From positions 1-28,685 of the IMG/VR virus record IMGVR_UViG_3300008117_000410: a DNA stretch of 28,685 nucleotides. The stretch is one strand, 5' to 3'. This document shows, piece by piece, positions 25,621-28,685 of the stretch. Under the pieces are notes generated by a model. The model searched no databases and was not told where the DNA came from. It saw only the letters and a program-made list of their open reading frames with translations. Position 1 is the stretch's first letter. Every line of letters starts with the position of its first letter. The translations under genes were made by a program, and so were the position numbers. Origin of the DNA: a virus.

Positions 25621-25858
25621 GTATGTCTACCCTTTCTTGTTGTGCGATAATTTGTAGACTGTTACCTTGGACTCCGCAGGCGAAACAGATGAATAAGTTA
25701 TCGTCGAGATCAGCGCTTCCTGATTGGTGAGTGTCCGAATGGAAAGGGCACTTGATGTTAGCCTGCCCGTGTCCTTGTCGTACACTTGCTCCGTAATGGA
25801 TGAGTACTTCTCGTATGTTTGGTAAGTCATTTTCCCGCCCTCTTAGTCCATTGTTCAA
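25469..25858 (-). CDS. DNA primase zinc-binding part (CHC2-type)
   Basis: A 129-residue frame with the CHC2 zinc finger: CPFHSD (37-42) and FICFACGVQGNSLQI (56-70), with C37, H40, C58 and C61. This is the template-binding domain of DnaG-type primases. The last ~40 residues (from about residue 90) are Ser/Arg-rich and read through the start of the catalytic part in another frame, so they are probably not selected. The start is uncertain: TTG 25858 is used here, overlapping the resolvase-like gene by 32 bases. An ATGA at the resolvase stop is in the wrong frame. A shift into the +1 frame near codon 85-90 would give a full-length primase. Confidence 0.75.
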   Translation of the reverse strand: MNNGLRGRENDLPNIREVLIHYGASVRQGHGQANIKCPFHSDTHQSGSADLDDNLFICFACGVQGNSLQIIAQQERVDIREAKHIAERITGSSNSEVRGKHLSGRRLPQKQGYNNRSSTAGSIRRSRGA

Positions 25859-26180
25859 AATCTTCCACCACCCAAGCCTTATCTATTCCTGCCTGTCTAC
25901 GTTTAACTATCACGAACTTATATGGTACTTCTTTTAATCCTCTAGCCTTAGCATAATTCTCTGCCTCAACCTCAGCCTCACGCCAGAACTGTGGTAAGTC
26001 TAATTTCTTTGTTGCTTTTAATTCTAGTATGTTAGCCGCTCCTTCCAAGAAAGCAACCACATCACCCTCATCTTTAGCGCCAGCCTTGGTTAATCTTTCC
26101 GCTAGTATATCTCTTGACCTTAGCCATTTGACTACACTAGTTTCAAAGGTAGCACCTTTACGTTTACCATAACTACTCAC
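25827..26180 (-). CDS. Holliday-junction-resolvase-like PD-(D/E)XK nuclease
   Basis: A 117-residue protein. GTG 26180 is chosen over a longer frame because it overlaps the upstream stop neatly and gives the usual start SSYGKRKGATFE. Nuclease residues: E13 (ATFE), GD40 in KAGAKDEGDVVAFLEG, and E53/K55 in NILELKATKKL, the D-x(n)-ExK core, followed by a Q-containing helix (DLPQFWREAEVEAENYAKA). The N-terminal basic GKRKG and the SRDILAERLTKAGAK segment fit archaeal Hjc-like/RecB-family resolvases common in actinophages. It probably cuts branched DNA during recombination or before packaging. Confidence 0.8.
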   Translation of the reverse strand: MSSYGKRKGATFETSVVKWLRSRDILAERLTKAGAKDEGDVVAFLEGAANILELKATKKLDLPQFWREAEVEAENYAKARGLKEVPYKFVIVKRRQAGIDKAWVVEDFEQWTKRAGK

Positions 26181-26376
26181 GCCAGTCCACCTTCGGATAC
26201 TTAGTAAAGTTAATAAAGAAAAATAAGAAATCAAATCTATTTATCCAGGCAACTACCTGAACTGGATAGCCAATCTCCATATCTAATATCGGATATCTTT
26301 CATATCCAATTCCAAAACAATGTATAGTATTAAGTCCAATTGTTATAGATCTTCTACCTATATCTTTAGTTGGCAT
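26173..26376 (-). CDS. 67-residue protein of unknown function
   Basis: ATG 26376 begins one base after the helicase stop and the gene ends eight bases inside the resolvase-like gene. This spacing supports the shorter start over a frame extending to 26430. The product is MPTKDIGRRSITIGLNTIHC, then YPILDMEIGYPVQVVAW, and aromatic-rich FDFLFFFINF followed by a charged end. It is probably a small beta-rich protein; the FFF stretch is too short and mixed for a membrane helix. I do not recognise the family. Confidence 0.55.
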   Translation of the reverse strand: MPTKDIGRRSITIGLNTIHCFGIGYERYPILDMEIGYPVQVVAWINRFDFLFFFINFTKYPKVDWRE

Positions 26377-26377
26377 A

Positions 26378-27160
26378 TCAATGGTTCTCTGGGATATCAT
26401 CAACAAACATATACTCAGGATTAAATGCAATCCAAGTCATCAGTCCACCACCTGCGTCGGCTTTTCCATATCTGTTTTTGACTGGAGCCACACCCATTGA
26501 ACTTCCGACAACACCAAGTGTACATATAAGCGCTGGAAGTTGTGCCACTTTACCCTGGATAGCAGAGCGTGGCTGACACGGAGACCCAAGCACAGCCTCA
26601 CTAGTGTGATGAAGAACGACAACAGCCGAATTAGTAGCACGAGCAAGATACTTCAACTCCTTCATAATCGCTCTCATTGAAGCGAACTCTTCGCCACCAT
26701 CTGTGGCTACATCCATTAAGTTATCCACTATGATAAGCGTAGGAGAGCAACCCCATAATTCTTCAAAGGCTTGGACTTCTTCATCAATATCTTGTAGTGT
26801 TGGTGCTGATTCAAATGACCAGACTATATGGCTACTCTTGGATAGAGTAGCCTTAGTCCAACCAACATCAGAATGTAGCATCCCCTCTACATCTGTTTGG
26901 TTTTTTCCAGAAATCATAGACGCTAGTCGCATAGCCATTGTATGTGCATTAGTATCTGCTGAGATATAAAGTGTTGGCACTTTCATCTTTAACGCTAATG
27001 CTAATGCTAGTGTGGATTTTCCGACACCCGGTGCTGCTGCGAACATAGAAACTTCGGAGCGACGGATGATGATCTTGTTTGATTCGAATGCTTTAAAGCA
27101 AGATGGTAATGGTTCCCCACCAATGCTAGCACGACCAACTGATCTGACAAGTGTACGCAT
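26378..27160 (-). CDS. RecA-fold replicative helicase/ATPase (DnaB/RepA-like)
   Basis: A 260-residue protein; AAGGA lies six bases before ATG 27160. Walker A is AAPGVGKST (42-50), followed by LYISADTNAHTMAMRLAS (64-81). Walker B is TLIIVDNLMD (141-150, Asp146). A sensor segment VVLHHTSE (181-188) and KVAQLPALIC...PVKNRYGK complete the RecA-like core seen in DnaB and RepA helicases. There is no N-terminal primase-interaction domain, so it is a short form. It probably unwinds DNA at the phage fork with the primase encoded downstream, though a recombinase-like (Sak4/RAD55-type) role is also possible for proteins of this size. Confidence 0.82.
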   Translation of the reverse strand: MRTLVRSVGRASIGGEPLPSCFKAFESNKIIIRRSEVSMFAAAPGVGKSTLALALALKMKVPTLYISADTNAHTMAMRLASMISGKNQTDVEGMLHSDVGWTKATLSKSSHIVWSFESAPTLQDIDEEVQAFEELWGCSPTLIIVDNLMDVATDGGEEFASMRAIMKELKYLARATNSAVVVLHHTSEAVLGSPCQPRSAIQGKVAQLPALICTLGVVGSSMGVAPVKNRYGKADAGGGLMTWIAFNPEYMFVDDIPENH

Positions 27161-27203
27161 CCAGGTTCCTTTCTAGTTCCGAAAAAAGATTTGTGCCAGT
27201 TTT

Positions 27204-27593
27204 TTAGTTTACTGGTTTGCATTGGTCAGGTGTTCCCTGTGGTGCAGGACAAGACCAGAATGCATATGGTTTACCACTAGCCTTGCTGATTCCCTCTCGC
27301 CATATACGTGCCCCGTGTTTGCATACGGGTGACGCTGTACCTGACGCTGCTGAGACTGGGGTTGGTGCGGAGTAGTTCGAGGGCCTTGTGCTTGTAGTGG
27401 AACTCGACGTTGATGACGGGTTTAGAGCATAAGAACCTACTATCTTTTGCTGAGTAGCAGCGATCTGTGTGGAGTAATCTCCTACGCCTTCTAACAATAC
27501 TGATAGTTCATCAGCAGTATTAGCACGTATGTTTATCATATCACCTGATGGTGTCTTGTAGGAAACTTGTAGTTTCCAGTCTTCATTTGCCAT
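27204..27593 (-). CDS. 129-residue protein with C-terminal zinc-binding tail
   Basis: ATG 27593 is preferred to a longer frame because MANEDWKLQVSY is a natural start. The N-terminal domain reads WKLQVSYKTPSGDMINIRAN and ADELSVLLEGVGDYSTQI. The middle is a Ser/Thr-rich linker (NPSSTSSSTTSTRPSNYSAP), and the end holds CKHG, SGKPYAFWSCP and QCKP, with three cysteines and one histidine that could bind zinc. I recall this family in actinophages between a Cas4-like nuclease and helicase. A single-strand-binding or nuclease-accessory role is plausible but unproven. Confidence 0.6.
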   Translation of the reverse strand: MANEDWKLQVSYKTPSGDMINIRANTADELSVLLEGVGDYSTQIAATQQKIVGSYALNPSSTSSSTTSTRPSNYSAPTPVSAASGTASPVCKHGARIWREGISKASGKPYAFWSCPAPQGTPDQCKPVN

Positions 27594-27601
27594 TGTTTCT
27601 C

Positions 27602-28207
27602 TCATTTCTTCGAAGTGAACTGACAGTGTTCTGTTAGTCCACAACGATTGCAGTTGTTTGTATTAGGAATAAATATACCAGCCTTACGTGCCTTATCAAA
27701 GGAGGCGACAAGGTACTCAAGTTTCTCCTCGGTGTAATCACTAAGATCAACCATAGCAGAGGTACCTTCTTGTCTAGCCATCCAGTATGCGCCATACTTA
27801 ATGTCCACACCTAAGACTTGCTTGAGTCCTAGTTTGTAGAAGCCAAGTTGTAAGGTAGAAGTTGGGGTCTGTTGTGAAGTCTTGAGGTCAACCACGACCA
27901 ACTCACCATCGACTTCAAACACTCTATCAAGAACCATCTTTACTGGTACGTTAGCAAAGACTGGAGTTAACCCCAACTCTACGGCAGGTGCGCCCTCAGG
28001 AGTGTGCCAAATTTTCCAGTTATAATTAGCCTTGCGCCAATCAATGTAAGACTGAACCCACTCAGGTCCTGTCTGTTGCCAGAAATCTATGTTCTCTCTA
28101 TTAGGAAATGCTTTAGATGTTCTACCACCAACACGAGCAAATGTTAAGTCAATACCTTCAGACTCTTTAGCCCAAGCCTTATCCCATAAACTTTGAGCGG
28201 TGCTCAC
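27602..28207 (-). CDS. Cas4/RecB-like nuclease, C-terminal catalytic part
   Basis: A 201-residue protein starting at GTG 28207 with an ideal AAGGAGG six bases upstream. It contains the PD-(D/E)XK core of Cas4/RecB-type exonucleases: D94 in VKMVLDRVFE, VVVDLKTS with D107 and K109, and the QxxxY motif LQLGFYKLGL (119-128). C186, C189 and C195 (NNCNRCGLTEHC) form three of the four cysteines of a Cas4-like 4Fe-4S site. The usual N-terminal part (first cysteine and GG...FHTA helix) is missing and is encoded by the separate 63-residue gene at 28412-28603. It would resect DNA ends for recombination or replication. Confidence 0.82.
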   Translation of the reverse strand: MSTAQSLWDKAWAKESEGIDLTFARVGGRTSKAFPNRENIDFWQQTGPEWVQSYIDWRKANYNWKIWHTPEGAPAVELGLTPVFANVPVKMVLDRVFEVDGELVVVDLKTSQQTPTSTLQLGFYKLGLKQVLGVDIKYGAYWMARQEGTSAMVDLSDYTEEKLEYLVASFDKARKAGIFIPNTNNCNRCGLTEHCQFTSKK

Positions 28208-28415
28208 TTAGTGCCTCCTTAAGTGCTAGTTTAGCAGTAAGTAATCCAACCAATTCAGTTTCATCCATAGTCTTGTCAAGAAGAGTATCAATAGCACCGA
28301 CAGCAACAGCCCAAGTTTCTTGTAGTCCATCAAGGTAACGTTCACGCATAATAGTTTTATAGGTGTCCCACTCCATAGTGGTAATGCCACCTTCTTCGTT
28401 AACAACATTAATCAT
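28179..28415 (-). CDS. 78-residue helical protein lying between the two nuclease parts
   Basis: ATG 28415 overlaps the stop of the nuclease N-terminal part (ATGA) and the gene runs 29 bases into the catalytic part in another frame. The product is MINVVNEEGGITTMEWDTYK, then RERYLDGLQETWAVAVGAID and TLLDKTMDETELVGLLTAKL, mostly helical and acidic, with no metal or catalytic motif. I do not recognise it as any part of Cas4/RecB proteins, so it appears to be an extra gene between the nuclease halves. An unusual inserted domain of the nuclease is the alternative. Confidence 0.55.
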   Translation of the reverse strand: MINVVNEEGGITTMEWDTYKTIMRERYLDGLQETWAVAVGAIDTLLDKTMDETELVGLLTAKLALKEALSEHRSKFMG

Positions 28416-28603
28416 AGGTTATCCAAGTCCCACATCTCAGTAGCCGTATGAAATGATGAACCGCCTACCGACCATACGGATGGTTGCTCAGGTAGGCTAA
28501 GTAATCGACCTAGATAATACTGATATCCACAGTCAATGAAGGTAGTAAATGCTGAGTAAGATATATGCTCAGGTAAAATATATTCATTCAGTTGTATAGT
28601 CAT
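28412..28603 (-). CDS. Cas4/RecB-like nuclease, N-terminal part
   Basis: A 63-residue protein from ATG 28603 reading ISYSAFTTFIDCGYQYYLGR, then WSVGGSSFHTATEMWD and stop. The S-x-S-x(6)-DC...YYL segment with Cys25, and the GGSSFHTATE helix with His52, are the standard start of Cas4/RecB-family nucleases, where the Cys binds the Fe-S cluster together with three C-terminal cysteines. In this genome the remainder is a separate gene starting at 28207. The two lie in the same reading frame but are separated by stops and another gene. A functional two-piece enzyme or a decayed gene are both possible. Confidence 0.7.
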   Translation of the reverse strand: MTIQLNEYILPEHISYSAFTTFIDCGYQYYLGRLLSLPEQPSVWSVGGSSFHTATEMWDLDNL

Positions 28604-28605
28604 AG

Positions 28606-28661
28606 GAGTATCTTATCATACTCAGTAGGGATTGCAGGTAGGCAGGATAAGGTCGCCTACC
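28606..28661 (-). other. Two hairpins ahead of the replication operon
   Basis: GAGTAT (28606-28611) with ATACTC (28618-28623) and GGTAGGC (28637-28643) with GCCTACC (28655-28661) are exact inverted repeats (six and seven pairs) directly upstream of the nuclease N-terminal gene. The first ends three bases before the ATG and covers the ribosome-binding region. They may control translation or end an upstream transcript. No clear promoter hexamers are seen in the last 80 bases. Confidence 0.5.
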
Positions 28662-28685
28662 ATCAATCAAAATTCCTATGTGTAT

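Noticed and set aside
25627-25830. 67-residue frame starting at ATGA after the resolvase-like gene
   Set aside because: The start is attractively coupled, but the product is featureless, whereas the overlapping frame carries the CHC2 zinc finger. Kept only as a note on the uncertain primase start.
1-28685. CRISPR array, insertion sequence, integrase or attachment site
   Set aside because: No regularly spaced repeats, transposase or recombinase motifs were seen on either strand. The short repeats found are isolated and fit operators or hairpins.

Overview
This window is a piece of a double-stranded DNA tailed-phage genome, very probably a phage of an actinobacterium with an AT-leaning genome, such as a freshwater lineage. 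The evidence for the host is a WhiB-family regulator (a family essentially restricted to Actinobacteria and their phages) and two near-perfect actinobacterial-type LexA/SOS boxes. No integrase, excisionase, attachment site, tRNA gene, insertion sequence or CRISPR array was found.

Layout. (1) Positions 1-16440, leftward: the virion module. In transcription order it holds the large terminase (with a TerS-like N-terminal helix-turn-helix), a small basic protein, the portal, a proteasome/HslV-like Ntn hydrolase in the slot where a prohead protease is often found, a Pro/Gln/Ala-rich protein, a 1619-residue probable virion protein, two further probable structural proteins, a scaffold candidate and an N4-gp56-type major capsid protein. 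After the capsid gene comes a chain of very small, mostly lysine-rich genes coupled by TAATG or GTGA overlaps, and a glycosyltransferase-like gene cut by the window edge. No tail genes are visible. (2) Positions 16441-17412: a gene-free divergent control region of about 970 bases with AT-rich tracts, tandem repeats, two SOS boxes and a chain of hairpins leading into the rightward operon. (3) Positions 17413-22930, rightward: small genes, many with zinc ribbons. The centrepiece is a zinc-knuckle/amidoligase fusion followed 11 bases later by a class-II glutamine amidotransferase with its own C-terminal zinc ribbon. Next come a consensus promoter overlapped by a palindrome, a WhiB regulator, a possible two-gene lysis cassette and a broken nuclease gene. 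(4) Positions 22912-28603, leftward: replication, recombination and regulation, with a split Cas4/RecB-like nuclease, a RecA-fold helicase, a Holliday-junction-resolvase-like nuclease, a DnaG-type primase in two overlapping frames, a MazG/DUF1599-like protein, a metallophosphoesterase and a sigma-like factor.

How the parts work together. The right block probably supplies DNA replication, and its sigma-like factor, with WhiB, could redirect transcription to the leftward virion block. The amidoligase/amidotransferase pair looks like a self-contained amide-bond-forming system: the amidotransferase frees ammonia from glutamine and the amidoligase uses ATP to join an amine or ammonia to a carboxylate. 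Its substrate is unknown, and the zinc knuckles on both proteins suggest a macromolecular target or a complex. This is the best candidate for an under-described system here. Next in interest are the Ntn hydrolase in the capsid cluster, a covarying two-hairpin RNA element found twice in the rightward operon, the SOS boxes, and a Cas4-like nuclease whose presumed iron-sulphur cysteines lie on two separate polypeptides.

All calls come from reading the sequence and remembered family motifs. No database search was run.
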